The notes under the pieces are model-generated. The model was not told the DNA's origin. It searched no databases and saw only the letters and a program-made list of their open reading frames with translations. Position numbers and translations under genes: made by a program. A stretch of DNA of 58,511 nucleotides from SVEL01 sp045126475 (GTDB lineage Bacteria > Bacillota > Clostridia > Lachnospirales > Lachnospiraceae), in contig JBGVOL010000001.1 of assembly GCA_045126475.1 (NCBI GenBank), forward strand, positions 1-58,511, given 5' to 3'. The stretch's first letter is position 1. Each line of letters opens with the position of its first letter. This document shows, piece after piece, positions 25,799 through 35,378 of this stretch.

Positions 25799-28700
25799 AT
25801 GAGAGATATCATAAGACAGGTAAAAAAACATTGGAAGGTTCTGACAGCACTGGCAGTTGTGCTTACAGTATCTGTTATAGGAATGACGATATTGTTTGCA
25901 AATGATGTTGTACTCACAATGAAGACAGTGGACAGCAGCGGTACTGAGACAGATAAAACAACATGGAAGATGTCTGAAAAAGCGCCGAGTCTTAAAGCAG
26001 AGGTATCTGCAACATCAAGTGACTCTTCTATAGTTTCGGAAATCTATCAGTGGTCTTCAAGTGAGCCTGAGGTTATGGCAGTATCTCCGGTAGTAGGAAC
26101 TAATAACAAAGAGGCACAGCTCGTATTTAAAGGTGCAGGAAAGACTACCATTACATGTACAAGCACAGTGACATTTCAAGACGGTACACAGGCTAATAAG
26201 ACAGTTACCCGTGATTTTTTCATACTTCTGGAGGCAAGGTCAGATACATTTCAGGTTAAAGAAGTCGGAGATATTGTTCAGCTTATGACCAATTACAGCC
26301 AGAGCAGCGATGCCAACAAACTGTCATGGAGTTCTTCAAACAGCGATATTGCAAAGATTGTAGCAGTTAACGGTTCCATGAGCGGATATGTCGGAGGCGT
26401 TGAGATAGTCGGTTCAGGTGTTGCGGAAATTACTGCCAGAACACAGGACGGTCAGTCTGTAAAATTTACGATACTTGTAAAGAGTAAATTCAATAATACT
26501 GCAATGGTTGAAGCAAAACCGGATGAGTATGTAAGCGTTTATGACAAAGGACAGGCAAATGCACCGGATCCTACACTTCTCGTATGGGGAACAAAGAATG
26601 ACGGAACAATCATAACGGTTGATCAAATGGGACGTGTTTACGGTAAAATGGCAGGAATTGCCGAAGTTTATATGTACACGGCATATGATTACGGAACACT
26701 TACCGAATCAATGTACCAGGGAATCGATAGTATTAAGTTTAACACTGATAAGTTAGTAGAAAAATTCGGTTCATCAATAAAAGTTAAGGTTCTCTTTGGT
26801 ATATACGGCGGAGACAAGGTTCTCTCTGTCGGTGATACGGCACAGCTTTCCGTAAATGTGACCGATGATTTGAAGAGTGCGGTAAACTGGTATTCTTCAG
26901 ATACAAATGTTGTGACTGTCAATTCAAGAGGTGAACTTACGGCTGTATCGTCAGGAATTACTACGGTTACGGCTCAGATAATCGGAAATAAACTGTATCC
27001 GACTGATACAGAGACAATTCATACAGCAACAATTACTGTTTCTGTAGTAGATAATTTTATTTTAAGCGAGACTGAGCATACACTTAACAGAGGTGAGCAG
27101 TTCACACTTAAGGCGATTCCTACAGACACAAGTGAAGGTACAACGATAACATGGACATCTTCAGATGATTCCATTGCATCCATAACATACAGTGAAGATG
27201 ATATGTGCAGTGCGATTATTTCGGCAGGACCAAAGACAGGTACAGCAGTTATAACAGCATATCAGACAACAAAGGACGGCGTTGTCAAGAAGGCAACATG
27301 TACAGTCCTTGTAAAAGAGCCTGTAAGCGGTATTGAGATGTCGCCAAAGGAGGTTGAAATCACTGTAGGAAGTGAGTATCAGCTTACACTTATTTTTAAT
27401 AATGATACAGGAACAATTCCTGACAACCTGGAAGTAAAGTGGGTTTCTTCGGACGAAAATATTGCAACAGTTGAGAAATCGACCATGGTTAATGGTCTTG
27501 TAAAAGCTAAAAACGGTGGAGATGTTGTTATTTCGGCAATTACCGTGGACGGAATAGTTGTTGCAGCCTGTAAAGTGCATGTAAGGGTTCCTGTAACGGG
27601 AATTGAACTCACAAAAGACAAGGTGGAATGTAGCATGTCTCTTGCTACATATCAGTTGTCATATACAATCACTCCTGAAGGAGCCGGTGTAAATACAGCG
27701 GTTACATGGGAATCATCAAATCCTGCTGTTGCCACTGTAGACAGAAATGGTCTCGTAACATTTGTAAGTCCGGGAAAGGCTACAATTATTTGTCAGACAG
27801 TAGATACCGGAGTAGACGGAGTTAATCTTATCGATACATGTGAGTTTTACATTAACCAGCCGGTAACAGAGGTTGTACTTGATTATAATGAGCATACCAT
27901 GAAGATTGGTGAGACATTCAGACTTACGGCACTTGTTACACCTGATGATGCTACAAACAAGACACTTATATGGAAATCTTCGGATACAAGTGTTGCAACT
28001 GTAGATGAGACAGGTAACATTACAGCCATTGGAAGCGGCAGCGCAACAATTATCTGCCAGTCTGAGGACAGTGGAGTTTTTGATTTCTGTAACGTATCTG
28101 TATATCAGCCTGTTACGGGAATTACAATCAATACTCATGAAATGACGGTAAGAAAGGGTACGGTATTCTGGCTTAATGCAACGGTTGAGCCGGAGGATGC
28201 ATGGAATAAGACTGTTGTGTGGGCAAGCTCTGATGAGGCAATAGCAACTGTTGACCAGACAGGTATGGTAACAGCAGTGGAGCCGGGTGAGTGTGTCATC
28301 ACAGCTACAAGTGCAGATTCTGCCGTGGTTGATAAATGTACTGTAATTGTTACAGAGCCTGTTACAGGTATTTCTCTTAACTATACAAATGCATCGATCT
28401 ATACAGGTGAAAAGCTTGTTTTAATTCCTACCGTAACACCGGTGGATGCCGATAATAAGGCAGTAACATACATGTCAAGTGATCCGTCTGTTGCAACAGT
28501 TGATACAAACGGTATTGTAACAGGTGTTTCGGGCGGTTCTGCAATTATACTTGTCACAACAGTGGAGAGAGGTCTTGTTGCAAGCTGTAAGGTTACAGTA
28601 TATGAGTTTGTTACAAAAATTGAGATTCTTGACAAGACTCCGTATATTAACAAAGGCGTAACAAGAAGGCTGAAAGCTGAGGTTAAGCCTGAAACGGCAA

Positions 28701-29581
28701 CAAACACAGGTGTTGTCTGGAGTTCAAACAGACCGGATATTATTTCGGTTGACAGCAAGGGTAACATAACTGCAAACGGATACGGTACAGCAGTCATTAC
28801 GGCTACTGCCGCAGACGGAAGCGGAGTTTATGACACATATACACTGACATCGGTAAAGCCTGTCGAGTCCGTAACGGTGGATCCTTCGTCAGTAACAATA
28901 CTTGAAGGCCAGACGGCAGATATAAAGGCAACAGTTAAGCCTTCGGATGCAACATTTGGAGAGGTTGACTGGACAAGCTCAGATGAAACAATTGCAACTG
29001 TTGATTTTAACGGAACCATTACAGGTATAAAATCCGGCATATGTTATGTATATGCGACGTCAACAGATGGTAACAAGATTCAGGGCAGGGTAAAGGTTAC
29101 TGTTAAGCCGTCTGTTCCGGCAACTGCGGTTGTACTTAATACATCCGAGATGATACTTTTACCGGGTCAGACAGAAGCAGCAGAGGTCAGAATGAAACCT
29201 ACTAAAGCCACGGACAAGGTTACATGGATTTCAGGTGATCCGTGTGTTGCGGTTGTAGATTCTAACGGAATTGTCACAGCTAAGGGACAGGGACAGACAG
29301 AGATATACTGTGTGGCAGACTCAGGTGTTGAAGCCTCATTTACGGTTATTGTTCTTGCACTAAATTCAACAAATATTACACTTGAGCAGTATGATACATA
29401 TGTGCTTGATGTGTTCGGTGCAACTGAGAACATTAAATGGTACACAAATAACAGAAGAATAGCAACAGTTGACAATAATGGTAATGTTATAGGACGTTCT
29501 GTAGGTACAACAACAATAACGGCAAATGTTAACGGTAAGATACTTTACTGCCGCGTAACGGTTACAAAAATTAAAAAATAG
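25799..29581 (+). CDS. Large surface protein of 14 bacterial Ig-like (BIG2) repeats
   Basis: 1260 residues. A short cationic start and hydrophobic helix (about 17-37) give export or a membrane anchor. The rest is 14 repeats of about 80 residues, each ending in a W-SSD-xxIATVD-xxGxVTA-xxxGxAxITA pattern; the central ones are best kept and the outer ones are drifted. No LPXTG, SLH or choline-binding anchor is seen at the C-terminus, so the N-terminal helix may hold it. GGAGG precedes the ATG. A stalk or adhesin role is likely; no enzymatic domain is visible. Confidence 0.9.
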   Translation: MRDIIRQVKKHWKVLTALAVVLTVSVIGMTILFANDVVLTMKTVDSSGTETDKTTWKMSEKAPSLKAEVSATSSDSSIVSEIYQWSSSEPEVMAVSPVVGTNNKEAQLVFKGAGKTTITCTSTVTFQDGTQANKTVTRDFFILLEARSDTFQVKEVGDIVQLMTNYSQSSDANKLSWSSSNSDIAKIVAVNGSMSGYVGGVEIVGSGVAEITARTQDGQSVKFTILVKSKFNNTAMVEAKPDEYVSVYDKGQANAPDPTLLVWGTKNDGTIITVDQMGRVYGKMAGIAEVYMYTAYDYGTLTESMYQGIDSIKFNTDKLVEKFGSSIKVKVLFGIYGGDKVLSVGDTAQLSVNVTDDLKSAVNWYSSDTNVVTVNSRGELTAVSSGITTVTAQIIGNKLYPTDTETIHTATITVSVVDNFILSETEHTLNRGEQFTLKAIPTDTSEGTTITWTSSDDSIASITYSEDDMCSAIISAGPKTGTAVITAYQTTKDGVVKKATCTVLVKEPVSGIEMSPKEVEITVGSEYQLTLIFNNDTGTIPDNLEVKWVSSDENIATVEKSTMVNGLVKAKNGGDVVISAITVDGIVVAACKVHVRVPVTGIELTKDKVECSMSLATYQLSYTITPEGAGVNTAVTWESSNPAVATVDRNGLVTFVSPGKATIICQTVDTGVDGVNLIDTCEFYINQPVTEVVLDYNEHTMKIGETFRLTALVTPDDATNKTLIWKSSDTSVATVDETGNITAIGSGSATIICQSEDSGVFDFCNVSVYQPVTGITINTHEMTVRKGTVFWLNATVEPEDAWNKTVVWASSDEAIATVDQTGMVTAVEPGECVITATSADSAVVDKCTVIVTEPVTGISLNYTNASIYTGEKLVLIPTVTPVDADNKAVTYMSSDPSVATVDTNGIVTGVSGGSAIILVTTVERGLVASCKVTVYEFVTKIEILDKTPYINKGVTRRLKAEVKPETATNTGVVWSSNRPDIISVDSKGNITANGYGTAVITATAADGSGVYDTYTLTSVKPVESVTVDPSSVTILEGQTADIKATVKPSDATFGEVDWTSSDETIATVDFNGTITGIKSGICYVYATSTDGNKIQGRVKVTVKPSVPATAVVLNTSEMILLPGQTEAAEVRMKPTKATDKVTWISGDPCVAVVDSNGIVTAKGQGQTEIYCVADSGVEASFTVIVLALNSTNITLEQYDTYVLDVFGATENIKWYTNNRRIATVDNNGNVIGRSVGTTTITANVNGKILYCRVTVTKIKK

Positions 29582-29600
29582 GCCTGAATAAAAAAAGGTG

Positions 29601-29629
29601 TTGCTAATACATGGCAGATTTATTAAAAT
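29601..29629 (+). promoter_or_regulatory. Possible promoter of the zinc-ribbon gene
   Basis: TTGCTA (29601-29606), 17-base spacer, TAAAAT (29624-29629), just before the terminator hairpin of the BIG2 gene. The expected start would fall in that hairpin, so the assignment is tentative. Confidence 0.35.
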
Positions 29630-29630
29630 A

Positions 29631-29662
29631 TAGTCTAGGGTTTTGTGCCTTAGACTATTTTT
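29631..29662 (+). terminator. Terminator of the BIG2 gene
   Basis: Ten-pair stem with one wobble (29631-29640 with 29648-29657), then six T. It ends directly before an ATG at 29663, which argues for the later start of the next gene. Confidence 0.75.
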
Positions 29663-29686
29663 ATGCAAGAAGAAGGGAAGTTTAAT

Positions 29687-31333
29687 ATGATATGCAGTAA
29701 GTGTGGAGCCGAGTGCGGTGATAATCAGGCGTTTTGCCCAAAATGTGGCAATCCGATTCAGCTGATGGCAGATTTTAATCTTATAGAGAAAGAACTGGCC
29801 AGCAATATTGATGAGTTTATGGCCGAGATTGAAAATGAAAAAGGTCAGCAACAGCAGACAGAAGAAAACGACGAATTTGAGGAGATGAAGACAATAGATG
29901 TTCCGTTAGATGAGATAAATATGGAACTTAAGATGGTTGACATAAGCAGAAACCATCCGACAACAGTCATGCCGGATATATCGGGATTAGATGATGACGA
30001 AGATGAAGATGAAGATGAAATATCACCGGTGTATATTCCTGACAGGAAGATTGAAAAAAATGAAAACCGCAAAAAAAAGAAAAACAAAAAGAAACTGTAT
30101 TCAATAATTGCAGGTGGCATTGCCGCAGTTGTTGTGATTGTACTGGTTATTGTACTTATTATTTCAAACGGCTCGGAAGATGGCAACGGCAAACAGAAGA
30201 ATTTTGCATATTATTACACAGATGCAGAGAATTCGTATGAAGCAGGCAATCTTGACAATGCTCTTGATATGGCACTTAAGGCTGTTGAGAACAGTAAAAA
30301 CGATGACGATGAGAAGAAAGCCAGAACGCTGATTTCTTTAATATACGAGAAACAAAACTATTTTGGTGAGTATTATCTGAGAAATCTGGAGGAACTGTAC
30401 TATAAGGGAGACAACAGTAAGGAGAACTGTTTGAAACTTATAAGAAGTTATATGGCAAATCAGGACATAGAAGGATTCTTAAGGCTGTATTCATCTATTG
30501 ATGAGGAGACGGCCAGAACATATATGGGTGACAGTTTTGTGGAAAAGCCAACATCAAATGATTTGAAGAGCGAATATAAAAATCATGCTGAAATTGAGCT
30601 TTCTGCTGAAGCAGGCTGCAGAATTTATTATGTTGTAGGGAAACCGGAAGATGCATCACCTGAAGAATATACATCACCTATAGAAATAACTGAGCCGGGA
30701 AGTTATAAGATAACAGCCTATGCGGTTAACAATGAAGATGTAATGAGTTATCCCGTTCAGTTTGAATTCACGGTGGCAGAAGGTGCTTCTGACGGACCGG
30801 TCATTACACCGGCAGGCGGAACATACTATGAGCCTACAAAGATAACAATCGAGGTTCCACAGGAAAGCAAAGCATATTATACAAGTGACGGCACGGTTCC
30901 TACAGAAAGCTCAACAGAGTACACAGAACCGTTTGACATGCAAAGGGGTATAAGTGAGATAAAGGTTATAGTTATTGATAAATACGGCAATTGTTCAGAT
31001 GTATCGTCTGTACAGTATAATCTTAAGCTTCCGAGAAATGAAACGGTAAACAGTGGAAAAGATAAAGTATGGGAGCATTATTACAGTAATGGAATTATTG
31101 ATACAGACGGAAATAAAGCAGATGGCTCGTCTATAGAGATTTCATATTATGATGCAGTGGAAATTGAAAATGTGGAATACTATATTTACCAGGTTATCGA
31201 TTCATCAGATGACGGGGCAGTAACAGGTATTGCCTATATTGCCGTCAATACATATGATGGAACGGTTAAAGCTGATGTTATTCAGGCCGGTGATGAGTTT
31301 GTTATTACTGAAACAGGTTCAGGGAATGAGTAA
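29687..31333 (+). CDS. Zinc-ribbon, membrane and chitobiase-like domain protein
   Basis: 548 residues from the ATG after GAAGGGAAG. Residues 1-25 form a four-Cys zinc ribbon (CSKCG.. and CPKCG). An acidic stretch and a Lys-rich stretch lead to one membrane helix at about 142-165. Outside follow a TPR-like helical part (about 175-265) and a Gly-turn beta domain with PAGGTYYEPTKITI and YYTSDGTVPT (about 385-445), like the small C-terminal domain of chitobiases. So a cytosolic sensor end is joined to a surface end. Function unknown; follows the BIG2 gene. Confidence 0.85.
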   Translation: MICSKCGAECGDNQAFCPKCGNPIQLMADFNLIEKELASNIDEFMAEIENEKGQQQQTEENDEFEEMKTIDVPLDEINMELKMVDISRNHPTTVMPDISGLDDDEDEDEDEISPVYIPDRKIEKNENRKKKKNKKKLYSIIAGGIAAVVVIVLVIVLIISNGSEDGNGKQKNFAYYYTDAENSYEAGNLDNALDMALKAVENSKNDDDEKKARTLISLIYEKQNYFGEYYLRNLEELYYKGDNSKENCLKLIRSYMANQDIEGFLRLYSSIDEETARTYMGDSFVEKPTSNDLKSEYKNHAEIELSAEAGCRIYYVVGKPEDASPEEYTSPIEITEPGSYKITAYAVNNEDVMSYPVQFEFTVAEGASDGPVITPAGGTYYEPTKITIEVPQESKAYYTSDGTVPTESSTEYTEPFDMQRGISEIKVIVIDKYGNCSDVSSVQYNLKLPRNETVNSGKDKVWEHYYSNGIIDTDGNKADGSSIEISYYDAVEIENVEYYIYQVIDSSDDGAVTGIAYIAVNTYDGTVKADVIQAGDEFVITETGSGNE

Positions 31334-31421
31334 GATTTTATTTTGGGTTGCATTTGGTGAAAATCAAAAAAATCCCGGATAATTTTTATTGAATTTATAC
31401 AATAAAACAGCCAAAAAACAG

Positions 31422-31451
31422 CAATAGGGAGAAACAGTTTTCTCCCTATTG
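31422..31451. terminator. Bidirectional terminator
   Basis: Perfect 13-bp stem (31422-31434 with 31439-31451). T-rich sequence lies on both sides, stronger for the minus strand. It separates the zinc-ribbon gene from the convergent membrane-protein gene. Confidence 0.7.
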
Positions 31452-31533
31452 TTTGCGTTTTGGTTGTGTGTTACTATTATTAAGAAATCAATACTTCTTT
31501 ACAATTTCAGATTTTATCTTTATATACCCGGTT

Positions 31534-32013
31534 CTATTCAAAAAGCTCCGGGTATATTTCATCTACAACGGTGCTGATATACGCTTCGTCGTGAATGTCA
31601 AATTGTGTTTCAATAATTTTTCCCAGAGACTCAGCTCTTGAAAGATATTTTACTTCGTCAGGAAGTTCGGAAAAATCGTCTAATTCATTGTCAATCTGTT
31701 CGGAGGTAATGTTGTCCAACGCCCATGCAACAATTGTGTCTGTAAGTGATTCTTCGTCGGATATTGAATCTTTGACTTTCTTTGCGGATACCATGGTGTA
31801 AATGCCCGAAACAATAAAAATGACAAACAATGCAGTCATGGCAAAATAAAAGATGAAACTATTATTAGCGTTAAGCTTGATTGGAAAAACATTTAAATAA
31901 TCAAGAAGAATTACGGAGACTCCAATAAGTCCTACTCCAATGAGACATATTGCCGATGAACGCATATCGGAATATTTGTCTTTAGCTTTTACAAAAATAT
32001 TATTTTTCCCCAT
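31534..32013 (-). CDS. Unknown two-helix membrane protein
   Basis: 159 residues from the ATG at 32013 with an AGG site upstream. The frame remains open for 84 more codons to 32265, but that part overlaps the deoB promoter and its start and has no suitable site. Two membrane helices (about 20-42 and 54-78) precede an acidic cytosolic tail of about 80 residues with SDEESLTDTIVAWALDNI. No family recognised. Confidence 0.7.
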   Translation of the reverse strand: MGKNNIFVKAKDKYSDMRSSAICLIGVGLIGVSVILLDYLNVFPIKLNANNSFIFYFAMTALFVIFIVSGIYTMVSAKKVKDSISDEESLTDTIVAWALDNITSEQIDNELDDFSELPDEVKYLSRAESLGKIIETQFDIHDEAYISTVVDEIYPELFE

Positions 32014-32113
32014 ATTGTTACCTAAACCTTTCAAGTTATTTATATAATAATATAATAATATAATAACCGCAGAATTTTCACAAGAGATTTTTATGGTATG
32101 AAAGTGCATGTTA

Positions 32114-32122
32114 TGGTATAAT
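32114..32122 (+). promoter_or_regulatory. Extended -10 promoter of deoB
   Basis: TGG-TATAAT without a good -35. The sequence TTATGGTAT occurs here (32111-32119) and 20 bases upstream (32091-32099), a spacing of two helical turns. Confidence 0.5.
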
Positions 32123-32164
32123 TTAAACATATATGGTGATGAACTGTGAAAGGTGTGTGAAAAT

Positions 32165-33364
32165 ATGACAAAGAGGGTAATCTGGATTATTTTAGACAGT
32201 GTAGGAATAGGTGAACTTCCCGATGCAGCAGCTTTTGGTGATGTGGGTGCAAACACTCTCGGCAATATTGCATCAACTCAGGGAGGGATAGATATTCCCA
32301 ATATGACAATGCTTGGAATCGGAAATATTGATGGGGCTTTAAACTTAAAAAAGACAGAGACTCCTATGGGATGTTACGGAAAAGCGGCAGAGATTTCAAT
32401 GGGAAAAGATACCACAACAGGTCATTGGGAGATGGCCGGCATATGGTCAAAGAAACCGTTTCCGACATATCCTGACGGATTTTCAGAGAAGATAATAAAT
32501 GAATTTGTAGATAAAACAGGCGTACCCGGAGTTCTTGGAAATAAACCGGCATCAGGAACTGCCATTCTTGATGAGCTTGGTGAGGAGCATAAAAAGACGG
32601 GAAAACCTATTGTCTATACTTCTGCAGACAGTGTATTTCAGATTGCCTGTCATGAAAAAATATATTCACCGGAAGAATTATATAGAATGTGCAGAATTGC
32701 GAGAGATATTCTTAAGGGTGATGATGGTGTGGCAAGAGTTATTGCAAGACCATTCATTGACAATGTAAATGAAGACGGTCAGTTTACAGGGTTTAAGAGA
32801 ACAAGCAACAGAAGGGATTTTTCATTGAAGCCTCCCGTGCCTAATCTCTTAACAAACCTTAAGGATGCAGGGCATAATGTTGCGGCAGTGGGCAAGATAG
32901 AGGACATATTTGCGGGAACGGGAATTACGGAAGCTGTTCACACGAAAGATAATATAGATGGAATGGATAAAACCATCGGTTACATGAAAGATATTGATTC
33001 AGGTCTTATATTTACAAATCTGGTTGAGTTTGACTCTACATGGGGACACCGTAATGATGCTTTGGGGTACAGGAGAGGTCTTGAAGAGTTTGATGTAAGA
33101 CTGAAAGAGGTACTTGATTTTATGAGGGATGATGACATCCTTTTCATAAATGCAGACCACGGATGTGACCCTACAACACAGGGAACTGACCACACAAGGG
33201 AATATGTGCCTGTTCTTGTTTACGGAAAAGGAATAAAGAAAAATGTAAATCTTGGTACTCGCAGTACTTTTGCAGATATCGGACAGACTATAGCTGAGAT
33301 TTTAGGATGTAAAGGAACAGATGTGGGCGAGTCGTTTTACGATAAGATAAGGGTGGATGATTGA
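32165..33364 (+). CDS. deoB: Phosphopentomutase
   Basis: 399 residues. Interconverts ribose or deoxyribose 1- and 5-phosphates in the cytosol, linking nucleoside breakdown to sugar metabolism. Alkaline-phosphatase fold motifs are visible: ILDSVGIGELPDA at the start, TTTGHWEM (nucleophile Thr) and NADHGCDPTTQGTDHTRE at the metal site. Start is the ATG after AAGGTG; a GTG four codons earlier lies inside that site. It forms an operon with the pyrimidine-nucleoside phosphorylase. Confidence 0.95.
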   Translation: MTKRVIWIILDSVGIGELPDAAAFGDVGANTLGNIASTQGGIDIPNMTMLGIGNIDGALNLKKTETPMGCYGKAAEISMGKDTTTGHWEMAGIWSKKPFPTYPDGFSEKIINEFVDKTGVPGVLGNKPASGTAILDELGEEHKKTGKPIVYTSADSVFQIACHEKIYSPEELYRMCRIARDILKGDDGVARVIARPFIDNVNEDGQFTGFKRTSNRRDFSLKPPVPNLLTNLKDAGHNVAAVGKIEDIFAGTGITEAVHTKDNIDGMDKTIGYMKDIDSGLIFTNLVEFDSTWGHRNDALGYRRGLEEFDVRLKEVLDFMRDDDILFINADHGCDPTTQGTDHTREYVPVLVYGKGIKKNVNLGTRSTFADIGQTIAEILGCKGTDVGESFYDKIRVDD

Positions 33365-33365
33365 C

Positions 33366-34673
33366 ATGAGAATGTACGATATTATTGAAAAGAAAAAAAG
33401 AGGAGAAGAACTGGACAGACAGGAGATAAGATTTGTTGTTGACGGATTTACGACAGAGCAGATCCCCGATTATCAGATGTCGGCATTTCTGATGTCCGTA
33501 TATTTTTCGGGACTTAATAAAACAGAGACTTATGAACTGACAATGGCAATGATGGAAAGCGGAGAAAGACTTGATTTGTCAGAGCTTGAAGGCGTTAAGG
33601 TTGATAAGCACAGTACAGGTGGGGTTGGTGACAAGACAACACTTATTGTTGGTCCTATAGTTGCGTCTCTTGGTATTCCCGTGGCAAAAATGTCCGGCAG
33701 GGGACTTGGACATACAGGAGGAACAATAGACAAGCTTGAGAGTATTCCGGGATTTAATACGGCAATTTCCAAAGAAAAGTTTATAAGTCAGGTAAATTCT
33801 GTTCACATGGCGGTAGCGGGGCAAACAGCAAACCTTGCGCCTGCGGACAAAAAAATATATGCATTGAGGGATGTGACTGCCACCGTTGACAGTATACCGC
33901 TTATAGCATCAAGTATAATGAGCAAGAAACTTGCATCGGGAGCGGACGCGGTTGTTCTTGATGTAAAATGCGGAAACGGTGCATTTATGAAAAATGAAAA
34001 TGATGCATTAAGACTGGCAGAGGAAATGGTGGATATAGGGAAAAAAGCGGGAAAGAGCATGACAGCTGTTGTAACCGATATGAATGAACCCCTTGGAAGA
34101 TATGTAGGCAATTCTCTTGAAGTATATGAGGCAGTACAATGCCTAAGAGGTGTCGGGGACAAAAAACTTATGGAAGTATGTTATGTTCTCGCTTCATATA
34201 TGATTATGGCTGCAGGACATGCTGCCGGATATAAAGATGCCTATGAAAAGGCAGTAAATGCAGTTAAAAGCGGTGATGCTCTGAGAAAAATGGCCGAGTT
34301 TGCGGCTGCACAGGGCGGCGACGGCTCGTATATTAACAACCCCGAAAAGCTTCAGAGAGGTCAGGTGGAAATTGAACTTAAATCCGAAAAAACAGGATAT
34401 GTAAGTCATATGGATACAGAACTTGTGGGAAAGGCATGTCTGGCTCTCGGAGGAGGAAGGGAAACAAAGAACAGTGCTATTGATTTAAGTGTGGGAATAT
34501 ATCTCAATAAGAAAAGGGGAGAATATGTAAACAAAGGTGAGACGCTGGCAGTCATCTATGCAGGCGATGCAAAGAAAGGGGAAGAAGGCTCTAAAATTCT
34601 AAAAGAGGCTTATACTGTTTCAGATGAGAAAACAGGAGAAGAAGACAAAATAATAAAGAAAATAATTAATTAG
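33366..34673 (+). CDS. pdp: Pyrimidine-nucleoside phosphorylase
   Basis: 435 residues. Splits uridine, thymidine or deoxyuridine with phosphate to base and (deoxy)ribose 1-phosphate, the substrate of DeoB just upstream. The family motif KHSTGGVGDKTT binds phosphate; SGRGLGHTGGTIDKLES follows. The start MRMYDIIEKK is typical, placed two bases after the deoB stop. A 3-codon longer start at 33357 overlapping deoB is possible. Confidence 0.93.
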   Translation: MRMYDIIEKKKRGEELDRQEIRFVVDGFTTEQIPDYQMSAFLMSVYFSGLNKTETYELTMAMMESGERLDLSELEGVKVDKHSTGGVGDKTTLIVGPIVASLGIPVAKMSGRGLGHTGGTIDKLESIPGFNTAISKEKFISQVNSVHMAVAGQTANLAPADKKIYALRDVTATVDSIPLIASSIMSKKLASGADAVVLDVKCGNGAFMKNENDALRLAEEMVDIGKKAGKSMTAVVTDMNEPLGRYVGNSLEVYEAVQCLRGVGDKKLMEVCYVLASYMIMAAGHAAGYKDAYEKAVNAVKSGDALRKMAEFAAAQGGDGSYINNPEKLQRGQVEIELKSEKTGYVSHMDTELVGKACLALGGGRETKNSAIDLSVGIYLNKKRGEYVNKGETLAVIYAGDAKKGEEGSKILKEAYTVSDEKTGEEDKIIKKIIN

Positions 34674-34698
34674 TTTTCTCTCTGTGATTATTTTTCGC

Positions 34699-34727
34699 TT
34701 GATTGTGAAAATCAGTCGTTATATAAT
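34699..34727 (+). promoter_or_regulatory. Promoter of the histidine phosphatase gene
   Basis: TTGATT (34699-34704), 17-base spacer, TATAAT (34722-34727), about 33 bases before the start codon. Confidence 0.65.
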
Positions 34728-34759
34728 GATTAGTTGTTGCATACGGACAGGAGAAACTT

Positions 34760-35368
34760 ATGGAATTATTTATTGTACGACATGGAGAAACCCTTTGGAA
34801 TAAAGGCAGAAGATTGCAGGGTAGCACGGATATATGTCTTAGCGATAAAGGAAGAGAACTGGCAGTGAAGACGGGACAGGCTCTTAAAAACACGGCTATT
34901 GACATGATTTATTCAAGTCCTCTTTCAAGAGCATATGAAACCGCGTGCCTTATAAGAGGTGACAGGGATATAGAGATAAAGACAGATGAAAGACTTAAGG
35001 AAATATGTTTTGGAGATATGGAAGGACGTGTTATGGATGAATTGTCATCCGATCCGCAAAGCTCTTTCAGATTCTTTTTTGATGAACCGGAAAAGTATGT
35101 TCCCGATAAAAACGGCGAGTCGCTTCAGCATCTTTGTGAAAGAACAGCCGAGTTTATGGAGCAGGTTATAATACCGCAGTCCGATACGGCAGAGCGTATA
35201 ATGATTGTTGGTCACGGAGCAATGAATAAAAGTATTATGTGTTATATAAAGAAGCACGGAACAGATAAATTCTGGTCGGGAGGACTCCAGAAAAACTGTA
35301 ATGTGATTATTGTAAGATATTCGGAAGGAAAATTTGAAGTACTGGAAGAAGAAAAGATATTTTATTAG
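34760..35368 (+). CDS. Histidine phosphatase family protein
   Basis: 202 residues. Catalytic His8 lies in VRHGETLWN, with Arg7 beside it; the second His is in IVGHGAMNK near residue 152. The motif QGSTDICLSDKG follows the first. Members include cofactor-dependent phosphoglycerate mutase-like and CobC-like phosphatases; the sequence does not fix the substrate. The next gene starts ten bases after its stop, so the two are co-transcribed. Confidence 0.85.
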   Translation: MELFIVRHGETLWNKGRRLQGSTDICLSDKGRELAVKTGQALKNTAIDMIYSSPLSRAYETACLIRGDRDIEIKTDERLKEICFGDMEGRVMDELSSDPQSSFRFFFDEPEKYVPDKNGESLQHLCERTAEFMEQVIIPQSDTAERIMIVGHGAMNKSIMCYIKKHGTDKFWSGGLQKNCNVIIVRYSEGKFEVLEEEKIFY

Positions 35369-35378
35369 AGGTATGGGT

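Noticed and set aside
27161..28797. Several long antisense frames inside the BIG2 gene
   Set aside because: They arise from repeat codon bias on the opposite strand, lack ribosome sites and resemble no protein family.
32014..32265. 84-codon N-terminal extension of the minus-strand membrane protein
   Set aside because: It overlaps the deoB start and promoter, lacks a ribosome site, and a good start lies at 32013.
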